A stretch of DNA of 64,000 nt, from NCBI GenBank assembly GCA_036245525.1, contig BTPG01000004.1, forward strand, positions 234,374,637-234,438,636, written 5' to 3'. The DNA is from Semisulcospira habei. Its lineage: Eukaryota > Mollusca > Gastropoda > Semisulcospiridae. Numbering within the stretch: position 1 is the stretch's first letter; each line of letters opens with the position of its first letter. The position numbers and the translations under genes are program-made. Positions 1-11,891 of this stretch are shown here, piece by piece. The notes under the pieces were generated by a model. It did no database searches and was not told the origin of the DNA. It saw only the letters and a program-made list of their open reading frames with translations.

Positions 1-2501
1 CTGCTATGTTTACGTCTAGGAGTAGGCGCGGTCATAAGACTCTGTATGTATCCGGCTGGCTAGTGTTGCCTCTATGCTGCTATGTTTACGTCTAGGAGTA
101 GGCGCGGTCATAAGACTCTGTATGTATCCGGCTGGCTAGTCTTGCCTCTATGCTGCTATGTTTACGTCTAGGAGTAGGCGCGGACATAAGACTCTGTATG
201 TATCCGGCTGGCTAGTCTTGCCTCTATGCTGCTATGTTTACGTCTAGGAGTAGGCGCGGTCATAAGACTCTGTATGTATCCGGCTGGCTAGTCTTGCCTC
301 TATGCTGCTATGTTTACGTCTAGGAGTAGGCGCGGTCATAAGACTCTGTATGTATCTTGCTGGCTAGCGTTGCCTCTATGCTGCTATGATTACGTCTAGG
401 AGTAGGCGCGGTCATAAGACTCTGTATGTATCCGGCTGGCTAGTCTTCCCTCTATGCTGCTATGTTTACGTCTAGGAGTAGGCGCGGTCATAAGACTCTG
501 TATGTATCTTGCTGGCTAGTGTTACCTCTATGCTGCTATGTTTACGTCTAGGAGTAGGCGCGGTCATAAGACTCTGTATGTATCTTGCTGGCTAGCGTTG
601 CCTCTATGCTGCTATGTTTACGTCTAGGAGTAGGCGCGGTCATAAGACTCTGTATGTATCCGGCTGGCTAGTGTTGCCTCTATGCTGCTATGTTTACGTC
701 TAGGAGTAGGCGCGGTCATAAGACTCTGTATGTATCTTGCTGGCTAGTGTTACCTCTATGCTGCTATGTTTACGTCTAGGAGTAGGCGCGGTCATAAGAC
801 TCTGTATGTATCTTGCTGGCTAGCGTTGCCTCTATGCTGCTATGTTTACGTCTAGGAGTAGGCGCGGTCATAAGACTCTGTATGTATCCGGCTGGCTAGT
901 CTTGCCTCTATGCTGCTATGTTTACGTCTAGGAGTAGGCGCGGTCATAAGACTCTGTATGTATCTTGCTGGCTGGTGTTGCCTCTATGCTGCTATGTTTA
1001 CGTCTAGGAGTAGGTGCGGTCATAAGACTCTGTATGTATCTTGCTGGCTAGTGTTACCTCTATGCTGCTATGTTTACGTCTAGGAGTAGGCGCGGTCATA
1101 AGACTCTGTATGTATCCGGCTGGCTAGTGTTACCTCTATGCTGCTATGTTTACGTCTAGGAGTAGGCGCGGTCATAAGACTCTGTATGTATCTTGCTGGC
1201 TAGTGTTGCCTCTATGCTGCTATGTTTACGTCTAGGAGTAGGCGCGGTCATAAGACTCTGTATGTATCTTGCTGGCTAGTGTTGCCTCTATGCTGCTATG
1301 TTTACGTCTAGGAGTAGGCGCGGTCATAAGACTCTGTATGTATCTTGCTGGCTAGTGTTGCCTCTATGCTGCTATGTTTACGTCTAGGAGTAGGCGCAGT
1401 CATAAGACTCTGTATGTATCCGGCTGGCTAGTGTTGCCTCTATGCTGCTATGTTTACGTCTAGGAGTAGGCGCGGTCATAAGACTCTGTATGTATCCGGC
1501 TGGCTAGTGTTACCTCTATGCTGCTATGTTTACGTCTAGGAGTAGGCGCGGTCATAAGACTCTGTATGTATCCGGCTGGCTAGTGTTGCCTCTATGCTGC
1601 TATGTTTACGTCTAGGAGTAGGCGCGGTCATAAGACTCTGTATGTATCCGGCTGGCTAGTGTTGCCTCTATGCTGCTATGTTTACGTCTAGGAGTAGGCG
1701 CGGTCATAAGACTCTGTATGTATCCGGCTGGCTAGTGTTACCTCTATGCTGCTATGTTTACGTCTAGGAGTAGGCGCGGTCATAAGACTCTGTATGTATC
1801 TTGCTGGCTAGTGTTGCCTCTATGCTGCTATGTTTACGTCTAGGAGTAGGCGCGGTCATAAGACTCTGTATGTATCTTGCTGGCTAGTGTTACCTCTATG
1901 CTGCTATGTTTACGTCTAGGAGTAGGCGCGGTCATAAGACTCTGTATGTATCTTGCTGGCTAGCGTTGCCTCTATGCTGCTATGTTTACGTCTAGGAGTA
2001 GGCGCGGTCATAAGACTCTGTATGTATCCGGCTGGCTAGTGTTGCCTCTATGCTGCTATGTTTACGTCTAGGAGTAGGCGCGGTCATAAGACTCTGTATG
2101 TATCCGGCTGGCTAGTCTTGCCTCTATGCTGCTATGTTTACGTCTAGGAGTAGGCGCGGTCATAAGACTCTGTATGTATCCGGCTGGCTAGTGTTGCCTC
2201 TATGCTGCTATGTTTACGTCTAGGAGTAGGCGCGGTCATAAGACTCTGTATGTATCCGGCTGGCTAGTGTTGCCTCTATGCTGCTATGTTTACGTCTAGG
2301 AGTAGGCGCGGTCATAAGACTCTGTATGTATCTTGCTGGCTAGTGTTGCCTCTATGCTGCTATGTTTACGTCTAGGAGTAGGCGCGGTCATAAGACTCTG
2401 TATGTATCTTGCTGGCTAGTGTTGCCTCTATGCTGCTATGTTTACGTCTAGGAGTAGGCGCAGTCATAAGACTCTGTATGTATCCGGCTGGCTAGTGTTG
2501 C
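1..2501. repeat. 76-bp tandem satellite, about 33 copies
   Basis: Head-to-tail array of a 76-bp unit beginning CTGCTATGTTTACGTCTAGG. Two main variants alternate irregularly: one reads CCGGCTGG where the other reads CTTGCTGG, with further GTGTTGCC/GTGTTACC/CTTGCC variation just after. Copies are nearly identical and of constant length. The array runs into the window start and into an assembly gap, so its true length is unknown. The unit carries stop codons and no coding case can be made. Confidence 0.97.
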
Positions 2502-3001
2502 NNNNNNNNNNNNNNNNNNNNNNNNNNNNNNNNNNNNNNNNNNNNNNNNNNNNNNNNNNNNNNNNNNNNNNNNNNNNNNNNNNNNNNNNNNNNNNNNNNN
2601 NNNNNNNNNNNNNNNNNNNNNNNNNNNNNNNNNNNNNNNNNNNNNNNNNNNNNNNNNNNNNNNNNNNNNNNNNNNNNNNNNNNNNNNNNNNNNNNNNNNN
2701 NNNNNNNNNNNNNNNNNNNNNNNNNNNNNNNNNNNNNNNNNNNNNNNNNNNNNNNNNNNNNNNNNNNNNNNNNNNNNNNNNNNNNNNNNNNNNNNNNNNN
2801 NNNNNNNNNNNNNNNNNNNNNNNNNNNNNNNNNNNNNNNNNNNNNNNNNNNNNNNNNNNNNNNNNNNNNNNNNNNNNNNNNNNNNNNNNNNNNNNNNNNN
2901 NNNNNNNNNNNNNNNNNNNNNNNNNNNNNNNNNNNNNNNNNNNNNNNNNNNNNNNNNNNNNNNNNNNNNNNNNNNNNNNNNNNNNNNNNNNNNNNNNNNN
3001 N
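2502..3001. other. assembly gap (500 N)
   Basis: Exactly 500 consecutive N, the size often used as a scaffolding placeholder. The 76-bp array enters it on the left and does not reappear on the right, so the gap probably hides the array end. Confidence 0.99.
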
Positions 3002-3498
3002 CGTGCCTCCACATCCGGCATCTGGATGTAGTTTCCGGTCACATAACATATGGTCAGCGTCTGTATGTAACTACCGGACTCGCCGGGCAGCCCTAATCAA
3101 GATAACGGGCCGGCCTCCGGAACTGTTACTATATGGGAAGTGGATGGCATCTAATTAACGGGACCATTGGCACGCGTGGGCGCTCTAATTCACGTAACGG
3201 CACCGGCCCTAAACGAGGGTCGGGTCCTAAGTGGGAAGATGATTGATAAGGGCAAGGGTATATACATACTGGGGGACAGACAAAGGGCGACACACACAAC
3301 GAGAGACACAACGAGAGGAGAGTGAGAGGAGAGTGAGAGAGATGGACGAAAGTAGAAGAGAGAGCAAATAGTTAGAGAACGACCGAATTGTAGTCTGTGG
3401 TTGGTCTTGCCCAACCCCAGACAATGCTCTAGAGACTGAAATAAACACGAGAGAAAACCATCACTGGACTTCAGTTGTTTTACGTGTCCATAGTGCAA

Positions 3499-3500
<2 letters not shown>
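3002..3500. other. non-repetitive flank without a recognised gene
   Basis: Single-copy-looking sequence between the gap and the (TC)n tract. Only short unconvincing open frames occur here and no domain or splice pattern was recognised. Confidence 0.5.
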
Positions 3501-3593
<93 letters not shown>

Positions 3594-3628
3594 GTGTGTG
3601 TTTGTATGTGTGTGTGTGAGACCTTAGA
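3501..3628. repeat. (TC)n then (GT)n microsatellite
   Basis: About 89 bp of pure TC dinucleotides (3501-3589) followed by an imperfect GT-rich tract to about 3628. Confidence 0.97.
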
Positions 3629-3715
3629 AAATGACGTCATACAGAAAAGTGCCCAGATGTGCCTGTAGTGTGACGCTGTTAAAATGGCCGTCAATCGAAG
3701 ACGGTGAACTTTTGT

Positions 3716-3918
3716 GATTACAGACGGATACATGCTTGACAAAGAAGTAGGCTGATGATACTAAACGTCAACTGATTACAGACGGATACATGCTTGACAA
3801 AGAAGTAGGCTGATGATACTAAACGTCAACTGATTACAGACGGATACATGCTTGACAAAGAAATAGGCTGATAATACTCAACGTCAACTGATTACAGACG
3901 GATACATGCTTGACATAG
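3716..3918. repeat. 58-bp tandem repeat, 3.5 copies
   Basis: Units start at 3716, 3774, 3832 and 3890, each beginning GATTACAGACGGATACATGC. The third copy carries small substitutions and the fourth is cut short at about 3918. Confidence 0.93.
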
Positions 3919-4370
3919 TCCATAGTATGCTGGTCACAAACTGCTGGGTAACGAAAGGCACACTGTCACAGCCTCAAAGCGAGATGCATCAGCAGTTGTT
4001 TTTGACAGCCTACCACGTTTCATAAAATAACCAGGGCGTTTTCACGAATCATGATCATCTACTTTTGGCTTTCACATTTCATGACGACTTTTGTCACGGA
4101 TCACGAAGATACAAAAAGAAAAACTGCAGTCACGAAAACCGAAAAAAAGTCAATCTAGAGTCATGATTTTAGGCTATACTGCCTCCCCCAACCACCACCC
4201 CCACCTTTAGACTCATAAAGCACCCAGACGGGTGGGACAGGCGGTGTGCAAGGTCAATATTCTTGCGTGCATGTGTGTTGACACTTTGGCACGTGCGTTG
4301 TTTGTTGTTCTTCATTTCATGATTTCCTTGCTGTTTGCTCGAGCTTCACTCATTGTGCCTGCTGTCTCAG
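3919..4370. other. upstream flank or intron of the helicase-like gene
   Basis: AT-richer sequence with a small C-rich patch near 4190. It ends in a plausible 3' splice acceptor, GCTGTCTCAG at 4361-4370. No upstream exon of the next gene was recognised here, so the 5' exons may lie within or beyond the gap. Confidence 0.4.
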
Positions 4371-5710
4371 GTTCTGTGGCCCGGCAACAACGATTGAGGT
4401 ACCGACGGTGACCACCCCACGTCGTGCTGTGGAACTGAGAACACAGTCGGAGGCCGTGGCGCTGACAGGACTGACGCTGTCCATGTTGACTCTCTACCCT
4501 GATCAAGTGGAGCTTGTCAACAGGCCCGGGCTGCGGCGGGTGTTTCTCTGGGGGCCGCCGGGTAGGCGCGATTGCAATAACCTGAAGTCTAAAAAAATAT
4601 CAACATAACAAATTAACCCTGTTATCACCACGGGTGCATTTCTCACATTTTGAAGTGTTACTTAACGAATATGCACCAGTTGCAGGAAATGCATTGACCA
4701 TGATATTTCAAGGGTAGTGCCAGATTAGCTTGGCGTCCGAAGGATAGTGGGCGTATAGAGCAGTATCACGGTTTTTCCAACTGGCTGTGGTGTTCCTCAA
4801 ACGGAGGATTAATTGGGAGTATAGCTTTGTTATTACACACACGATGATTGTTCCTGCAGAATCTCCTGGTAGAACATTCCTTTAACTCTCTCAGCCCGAC
4901 GGCCGTATTTCCCAAATTTTGGAGGCGTCATCTAATGACTGTGCACCAGATTCAGGAGATGGATCTACCATGATGATTCAAGGACAGTGCCAGATTAGTT
5001 TGGCGCCTATAATTCAAGCTCAGAACATGTATAGGATTAGTGTGGCGATATTTCAAACTCAGTACATGTACAGGATTGGTGTGGTGATATTTCAAACTCA
5101 GTACATGTACAGGATTAGTGTGGTGATATTTCAAGCACAGTACATGTTCAGGATTAGTTCTGTAGCATCGAAGGAAACTTATCAAGCACTACTGTGGACT
5201 GAATCGTCACGGTCGATCCATCCCCAGCTGTAAATGTGTCAGGCTGAATACGTTGACCAAAATACCAAGTACTGCTATGACACCTTTTGTTCCTCCATTG
5301 TCCACACAGGCACGGGGAAAAACGGTCGTTCTCGTCATAAAGGGCTTGCTATGACACCTTTTGTTCCTCCATTGTCCACACAGGCACGGGGAAAACGGTC
5401 GTTCTCGTCATAAAGGGCTTGCAGTGGGGGCACCAAGGGAAGGACGTTCATTTGGTGAGCTCCCACAGACACAGCCGTGCCGCCATCTTGCTCATCGAAC
5501 GTCAACTGCAGCACTCCCTGGGGATTGGGTCCACGTCAACACCAACACCAGCATCAACATCAGCACCCGGCCCGCGGGTCTACACCCATTTCTATGACTT
5601 TGACGGCCAGACAGATGTGGGGGCCGCTGTGGAGGAACTGGCGTCAGCCGCGCGTGACGGGGAGCTGTTTGTTATCGCTGACGAAGCCTTTAGTGGCCGG
5701 TAAGTTTGAC

Positions 5711-5771
<61 letters not shown>

Positions 5772-5883
5772 AGAGAGAGGGAGAGAGAGAGAGGGAGAGA
5801 GAGAGAGGGGGGGGGAGAGGGAGAGAGAGAGAGCGGGAGGGAGGGCAGGGAGGGAGAGAGAGAGAGAAGAGAGAGAGAGAGAG

Positions 5884-5935
<52 letters not shown>

Positions 5936-5938
5936 GGA

Positions 5939-6031
<93 letters not shown>

Positions 6032-6085
6032 AGAGAGAGAGAGAAAGAGAGAGAGAGAGAGGGAAGAGAGAGAGGGAGAGAGGGA

Positions 6086-6119
<34 letters not shown>

Positions 6120-6122
6120 GGA

Positions 6123-6156
<34 letters not shown>

Positions 6157-6161
6157 GAAGA

Positions 6162-6214
<53 letters not shown>

Positions 6215-6843
6215 GGAGGGAGGGAGGGAGAGAGAGAGGGAGAGACAGACAGACAGAGGTTAATTTTAACCAGCCGATGACAACATGAGCGCTGTGATGA
6301 CGTCATACGCCCCAAAGACACAGACAGTGTAAATTACGTCATCAGCGGGTGAACGTGCGGACAATAATGACGTCACTGACTGTCTGCCTCTCCATTCTCT
6401 GTAACAGTGACTATAGTTGGGATGGCGGTGTCAACACTAGCGGCAGGTTCGCCGAGTTCTGCACTCACCTGGCTGCCCGAGTCCCCGCACTACACCTGTG
6501 GGCCGCCGCAGTGGAGCGTCACTTCACACCTGGCTGTCTCCGTGAGGAACGCGTCACAACACCAGTGAGGTGTCCGCCGGCCGTCCTTAGGCACGTGCAG
6601 GGGTCAGAGTTGATTGATGATGTCCGTGTCCCCCGCTACAGCAGCAGCGCCGCCCCCGCCCCTACAGACGGCCCCGCGGTCAGGATGATACGTCACTGGG
6701 AGGATGACTGGCCCCCCACACCATCACCTGGTCACACAGAGGGCCCGCCAGAGGACTGTGAACGTTGTGCTGACCACATCGCACACCTGATGGACGAACT
6801 CCGGGTGGGGCAGCCAGGTATGACGTCATAGCTTGTACTCAAC

Positions 6844-6875
<32 letters not shown>

Positions 6876-7437
6876 CAACACCACCACCACCAACACCACC
6901 ACCAACAACACCAACAACACCACCACCAACAACAACAACAACAACAACACCAACACCACCACCACCAACAACAACACCAACACCTCCACCACCAACACAA
7001 CACCAACACACCACCCTGCTTGTTTGCTGCCTGCTGTTATTATACTAGTTGTTGTGTGTGTGTGACCAGGTCGTGACCTGCAGTACCGTGACACCTTCAT
7101 CCTGTGTACCATCCCACGTGACGACCTGCCTGTGGTCACCCGTCTCCGTGCGCGTGGCGTGCCCGTGCAGGTGGTGACGTCACGTGATGATGATGATGCC
7201 ATCCGTGACGTGGCGCTGGCCGTGCGTGACGCCGTGACCGTGACAGACTATAACGTGGTCAGCGGACTGGAGCGGCGGGTGGTGATGGTGATGGGGTTGG
7301 GGGGTGTTGATGTTGGTGATGGTTATAGAGAGAGACTTGACGCCATGTCACGATGCACCTCCCTCCTGGTCTGGACTGGTCGTCCTCTATGGTCTGATGG
7401 TGGTGATGACCACTACGACCACCACCACCACCATTAG
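4371..7437 (+). CDS. P-loop NTPase / SF1-helicase-like protein, last four exons
   Basis: Four exons join in one frame: 4371-4561 (ends phase 1), 5384-5699 (ends phase 2), 6408-6817 (ends phase 1) and 7070-7437 with a TAG stop, giving 427 residues of C-terminal protein. Exon 1 ends in VFLWGPPG and exon 2 starts TGKT, so the splice rebuilds a perfect Walker A motif, GPPGTGKT. Exon 2 ends with LFVIADEAFSGR, a Walker B / DEA-box motif. Exon 3 contains TPVRCPPAVLRHVQ, and exon 4 has GLERRVVMVMG and AMSRCTSLLVWTG, which resemble the late motifs of UvrD-like helicase C-terminal domains. Introns contain a MITE, a (GA)n tract and a CAN-rich tract. The protein ends in a short histidine run encoded by CAC codons. 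ATPase activity and nucleic-acid remodelling are inferred from family motifs; the exact orthologue is not recognised. The 5' part is missing, and no start codon is claimed. Confidence 0.65.
4882..5256. mobile_element. TTAA hairpin MITE with a 39-bp array at its apex
   Basis: The left half starts TTAACTCTCTCAGCC at 4882 and runs to GGCGCCTATA at about 5012. The right half (about 5166-5256) is its approximate reverse complement and ends GTCAGGCTGAATACGTTGA. Between them lie four copies of a roughly 39-bp unit containing GTACATGTACAGGATTAG. The element sits in intron 1 of the helicase-like gene. A separate half-copy of the core is visible near 4700-4740. MITE status is inferred from the hairpin form and TTAA end; there is no ORF of its own. 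Confidence 0.6.
5274..5420 (+). repeat. 74-bp tandem duplication of an intron end and exon start
   Basis: Copy 1 starts at 5274 and copy 2 at 5348. Each contains the acceptor CCACACAG and the start of the Walker A exon. Copy 1 has five A where copy 2 has four, so only copy 2 (exon start 5384) keeps the helicase-like frame. Use of the first acceptor would shift the frame. Confidence 0.9.
5722..6258. repeat. imperfect (GA)n low-complexity tract in intron 2
   Basis: About 540 bp of GA-rich sequence broken by GGGG, AAGAG and GCGGGAGG interruptions. Open frames of 190-267 codons in it encode only Arg/Glu/Gly (or Ser/Leu/Pro in reverse) and are composition artefacts. Confidence 0.97.
6841..7014. 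repeat. CAC/CAA trinucleotide tract in intron 3
   Basis: About 170 bp of mixed CAC and CAA triplets between the donor at 6818 and the acceptor ending at 7069. Low-complexity; not part of the coding sequence. Confidence 0.95.
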
Positions 7438-7661
7438 GCACCACGTGAGGGCCAGTAGCAGCACGCACCCACCCACCCATTCAGCCAGCCATCCACCCAG
7501 CCAGCCACCCATCGAACCGGCCGTTTTGTTTGTTTTATCCCAGTGTTGTGGTTGTTGTTGGGTAGAAGTGGTTGTTGTAGTCTATAGATGATGTATATGA
7601 CTGCGGGTTGTACAGCTGTGGCTGTGCTGTCCGCCATTCCACTGTTGACAAGATAACGGTC

Positions 7662-7667
7662 AATAAA
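7662..7667 (+). promoter_or_regulatory. polyadenylation signal AATAAA
   Basis: Canonical AATAAA about 225 bp after the stop codon of the helicase-like gene. It fits a short 3' UTR for that gene. Confidence 0.55.
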
Positions 7668-8283
7668 CCTGTCGGACACAGTCGCCATAATGATGATAAT
7701 TGTTGTCATGTTGACCTCTGGTTACCAACTTGTGATACATTTTGCCGCGTTGTCATGACGACGTGAACTGCGACGTCACGAGCATGACGTAATTTCATCA
7801 GCTATATGACGTGGGTGATGACGTCTTTAGCTGGAGGAGTTGCTGTCTGCAGTCTGAAGGCAAAAACAAGCCAGTTACCTTCACGCTGGGTTGATAATCA
7901 AACGACGGGTGGAGGGGTGGGGGTAGAGAACACCTTTATGCTGGGTGGGAAGCAAATGGGGGCGATGGTTGGAGGGGAGGGGAGGGGAAGGGGCGAGGGG
8001 GGGGGGGTGGGGGTGAGGCGAGCACCTTTCCACGGGGTGAAAAATCAAACGCCCTGTGAATGGGGTGGGAGGTAGGCGGGTGGGAAGCCACTTTGCAACT
8101 TTCCATTGGCCAAAATTTCAACCACAGTGTTTGTTTGTATGTGTGTGTGGGTGGGGGGAGTGGGGGTGGGTGGAGAGGGGGGGGGGGGGGTTATGTACGA
8201 AAGGAATACAGTTCCATACGCGTAAGTCTTAAGTCGAAAACGCGCATATCGGAAAACGCTTACGTGGAGAAAAAAAAATCGCG
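7668..8283. other. intergenic, G-rich tracts
   Basis: No gene recognised. Contains several GGGG-rich runs (around 7970-8010 and 8145-8190) on the plus strand that could form G-quadruplexes. Confidence 0.5.
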
Positions 8284-9182
8284 TCCAAAGCTGTCTCATT
8301 TTACAAGGCAACTTAAAGTGGAAGGAGATTTCTTCCCTGTCCAAAGCTGACTCATCTTACAACGCAACTCAAAGTGGAAGGAGATTTCTTGCCTGTCCAA
8401 AGCTGTCTCATCTTACAACGCAACTTAAAGTGGAATGAGATTTCGTGCCTGTCCAAAGCTGTCTCATTTTACAAGGCAACTTAAAGTGGAAGGAGATTTC
8501 TTCCCTGTCCAAAGCTGACTCATTTTACAACGCAAATTAAAGTGGAAGCAGATTTCTTGCCTGTCCAAAGCTGACTCATTTTACAACGCAACTTAACGTG
8601 GAAGGAGATTTCTTGCCTGCCCAAAGCTGACTCATTTTACAAGGCAACTTAACGTGGAAGGAGATTTCTTGCCTGGCCAAAGCTGACTCATTTTACAAGG
8701 CAACTTAACGTGGAAGGAGATTTCTTGCCTGTCCAAAGCTGACTCATTTTACAAGACAACTTAAAGTGGAAGGAGATTTCTTGCCTGTCCAAAGCTGACT
8801 CATTTTACAAGGCAACTTAACGTGGAAGGAGATTTCTTGCCTGTCCAAAGCTGACTCACCTTACAACGCAACTTAAAGTGGAAGGAGAATCCTTGCCTGG
8901 CCAAAGCTGACTTATCTTACAACGCAACTTAAAGTGGAAGGAGATTTCGTGCCTGTCCGAAGCTGACTCATTTTACAACGAAACTTAAAGTGGAAGGAGA
9001 TTTCTTGCCTGTCCAAAGCCGAATCATCTTACAACGCAACTTAAAGTGGAAGGAGATTTCGTGCCTGTCCAAAGCTGACTCATCTTACAACGCAACTTAA
9101 CGTGGCAGGAGATTTCTTGCCTGTCCAAAGTTGACTCATTTTACAAGGCAACTTAAAGTGGAAGGAGATTTCTTGCCTGGCC
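8284..9182. repeat. 56-bp minisatellite, left part (about 16 copies)
   Basis: The unit contains CAAAGCTGACTCATTTTAC and GTGGAAGGAGATTTC. Copies differ by single-base changes such as AAGG/AACG, TTAAAG/TTAACG and CTGTCC/CTGGCC. The array continues at 9575 after an inserted SINE-like element. Confidence 0.95.
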
Positions 9183-9574
9183 ACCCCACCCGGGTCTGCC
9201 CTGGGGGACTTGGGTGGGGTTAGGTATTTTTTAGTTCCCAGGGTCACCCTGGTCAGCCCCACTGGGTGGGTTTTTCTCTCTATTCTGGGGCATGTGTTTC
9301 TGTCTACCCTTTGTCCATTCACCTGTATTTGCCTTTTTAAAACTCTCCCTACTGTCTGCACTGCCTGTAGCTCTTGATATTGGATGTGTGTTGCTAAATG
9401 GTCTTAGCTTTATTTAGGCCCCGTGTGTTAGGTTTATTTAACGTATTTGACCGGCTGGCGACATACATTCAATGTTCTGTTTCTTTTTTATTTTTTCACA
9501 AGCAGTGCAGGCACGTCCTGAGAAAGCCTTGTTGCTGTCGGGACGTTAAGCAATGTACAATCAATCAATCAATC
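9183..9574 (+). mobile_element. SINE-like retroelement ending in (AATC)n, copy 1
   Basis: About 390-bp element with a G-rich 5' end containing GGGGACTTGGGTGGGG, a 3' part containing GTTGCTGTCGGGACGTTAAG, and a tail of AATC units. It splits the 56-bp minisatellite. The flanks TTGCCTGGCCA and TTGCCTGTCCA fit an 11-bp target-site duplication with one mismatch, although the minisatellite itself carries both variants. Two further copies are in this window (11892 and 62152). No clear pol III A/B boxes were identified, so the exact class is inferred. Confidence 0.8.
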
Positions 9575-9983
9575 TTGCCTGTCCAAAGCTGACTCATTTT
9601 ACAACGCAACTTAAAGTGGAAGGAGATTTCCTGCCTGTCCAAAGCTGACTCATTTTACAAGGCAACTTAAAGTGGAAGGAGATTTCTTGCCTGGCCAAAG
9701 CTGACTCATTTTACAAGGCAACTTAAAGTGGAAGGAGATTTCTTGCCTGGCCAAAGCTGACTCATTTTACAACGCAACTTAAAGTGGAAGGAGATTTCTT
9801 GCCTGGCCAAAGCTGACTCATTTTACAAGGCAACTTAAAGTGGAAGGAGATTTCTTGCCTGTCCAAAGCTGACTCATCTTGCAACGCAACTTAAAGTGGA
9901 AGGAGATTTCTTGCCTGTCCAAAGCTGACTCATTTTACAACGCAACTTAAAGTGGAAGGAGATTTCTTGCCTGGCCAAAGCTG
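9575..9983. repeat. 56-bp minisatellite, right part (about 7 copies)
   Basis: Continuation of the array that begins at 8284, in the same orientation, resuming directly after the SINE tail. Confidence 0.95.
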
Positions 9984-11143
9984 CTCTGTTAAGCATCCTG
10001 CTCAGTGTCAGCCCAACTTTGGCCAAGTCGAATGCGTTTCTTCTTTTCCAATCACCAATCAGTCCAACCAATTTTTGGCTCACGTGCGAAGCAAAAGTGA
10101 GTCTATGTTCTGGGCCAGTGGTCTTATGTCCGTCGTCTGTCGTCAGTCTCCGTCCGCCGTCGTCCGTCATCCGTGGTAAACTGCAGTCTTCAATCTTGGC
10201 CCAAGGATACTTTGTAGCAAGACCTTTCTAAACATACCAATTTCAGTGACCTCTTATAAAGGTCAAGGTCACAGGGGATCAGGTAATATATCAAAAATAG
10301 CTATTTTTGAAAATAATTTATTTTTTCTCAACTACTATGACAACTTCAAACTCAAACTTTGTGCAGAGATACCTGATGGTAAGACCTCTAGACGCACACA
10401 AACTTGGGTTGATCCCTCGGGAAGGTCTAGGGTCACAAGAGCTCTGGAGATAGGTTCAAAATAGCCATATTTTGACAAAAGATTTTTTTTTTTTTGGCTC
10501 ACGTGTGAAGCAAAAGTGAATCTGTCCTGGGCCAGTGGTCATCCGTCCGTCGTCCGTCCGCCGTCATCTGTGGTAAACTTAACGTTGTCATTTTCTCGGA
10601 GACTATTCAAGGTACAGTCTTCAAACCTGGCCCATGGATACTTTGTGGCAAGACCTTTCTAAACATACCAAAGGTCAAGGTCACAAGGGATCAGGAAATA
10701 TATACAAAAATAGCTATTTTGGGACATAATTATATTTTTCCTCAGTCAAATACTATTCAGAATTTCAAATCCAAACTTGGTACAAAGACACCTGATGGTA
10801 AGACCTTTGTACTCACACTAATTTTTGTTGGCTGATCCCTTGGAAATGTCAAGGGTCCCAAGAGCTCAAGAAATAGGTCCATAACCACCATATTTTGACA
10901 AAAGATGGATTTTTTCCTCAAATACTATTCACAGTTTCAAACCCAAACTTGCTACAGAGATACCTGATGGTAAGACCTATCTATGTATTCTAATTTGGAT
11001 GACCCCACGGAAAAGGTCAAGGGTCACAAGAGGTCTACAAATGTGTATAAAATGTCAATAATTGTAATTATTATCAACATTTTTTTTCAAACTTTTCAAT
11101 CAAATTTGGCACACAGGTGACTGATGATAAGACCTTCCTATGT
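9984..11143. repeat. dispersed repeat with internal duplicated modules
   Basis: Two related modules start GGCTCACGTGCGAAGC (about 10077) and GGCTCACGTGTGAAGC (about 10497). Both go through CGTCCGTC-rich sequence and then several degenerate blocks with GGTCAAGGTCACA and CTGATGGTAAGACC. No protein frame was recognised. The last block is interrupted by the mariner element and seems to resume after 14886 with CAAGGGTCAC. Confidence 0.65.
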
Positions 11144-11253
11144 ACGAGGGTGAGTAAAAAATTAATGCCATTTCCTTTAGGACAGGTGTAATTACCAACA
11201 CAGGAACATGTCTCATACACCAACATGAAGCTGGTCCTCTGTGGATCACATCC

Positions 11254-11869
11254 CTACTTCTCAGCATAGTCACCGTGGCTCTCAATAGCAGTGAGCCACT
11301 TCTTCACCGCAGATTTCACTTCCTCGTCACTGGAATAATGTTTGCCTCTCAAACCCTCTTTCATGGGGCCGAAGAGATGATAGTCTGAAGGCGCTAAATC
11401 TGGTGAGTATGGATGATGCGGTAAATTTGTCCACCCGAATGATGCGATTGTCTCACTGGTCCTGATGCTTGTGTGTGGTCGAGGATTGTCGTGCAGAACG
11501 AGGGCTTTGTCGACTGGTCAAGTGATTCGACAATGTTGTAAGCACTTCCATGGCTCACTGCAAGGTTTTCTGCCAACTCATCAAGAGTTATGCGCCTGTC
11601 TTCTCTGATCAGAGCATCTGCTTTTGCTTTACTGGCAGGATTCACAGAAGAGGACGGACGGCCAGAACGGGGTTTATCGGCTACGCTCACAGTTCCCACC
11701 TTTTCATCTTTCAGACGACGGACCCGCCTGCATCCATTGCTATAATCTAAAGTATTGTCCTCGAACACATTTTGTAATCGTCTGTGAATGTTCACAGGGG
11801 TGTCCCCTCAGCAACAAGGAATTCAATCACTGCTCTTAGTTTTTGACGCAACTCTAAAGGGGCAGCCAT
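11254..11869 (-). pseudogene. mariner transposase remnant
   Basis: It starts at ATG 11869 with MAAPLELRQKLRAVIEFLV and stops at TAG 11254 after ESHGDYAEK. The N-terminal helix-turn-helix region is clear, with DKPRSGRP and IREDRRITLDELAE. Near the C-terminus HDNPRPH and PYSPDLAPSDYHLF are visible in another frame; these match the second and third catalytic-aspartate regions of mariner D,D34D transposases. The stretch with the first catalytic Asp is missing, because the sequence jumps from the helix-turn-helix region to just before HDN. A one-base shift near 11800 and another near the deletion join break the frame. At about 200 codons against the usual 340-350, this is a dead copy. Confidence 0.85.
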
Positions 11870-11891
11870 TTTGAATTTTCCTTGCGATTCT

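Noticed and set aside
1..2501. Regular short direct repeats resembling a CRISPR array (also 28918-29420)
   Set aside because: Units are contiguous with no unique spacers, there are no cas genes, and the DNA is eukaryotic.
2438..3049. Open frames spanning the N gap
   Set aside because: They exist only because N codons are not counted as stops.
9374..9592. Short frame shared by the SINE copies (MVLALFRPRVLGLFNVFDRL)
   Set aside because: Part of a noncoding SINE-like element; the frame is not kept in copy 2 beyond a few residues.
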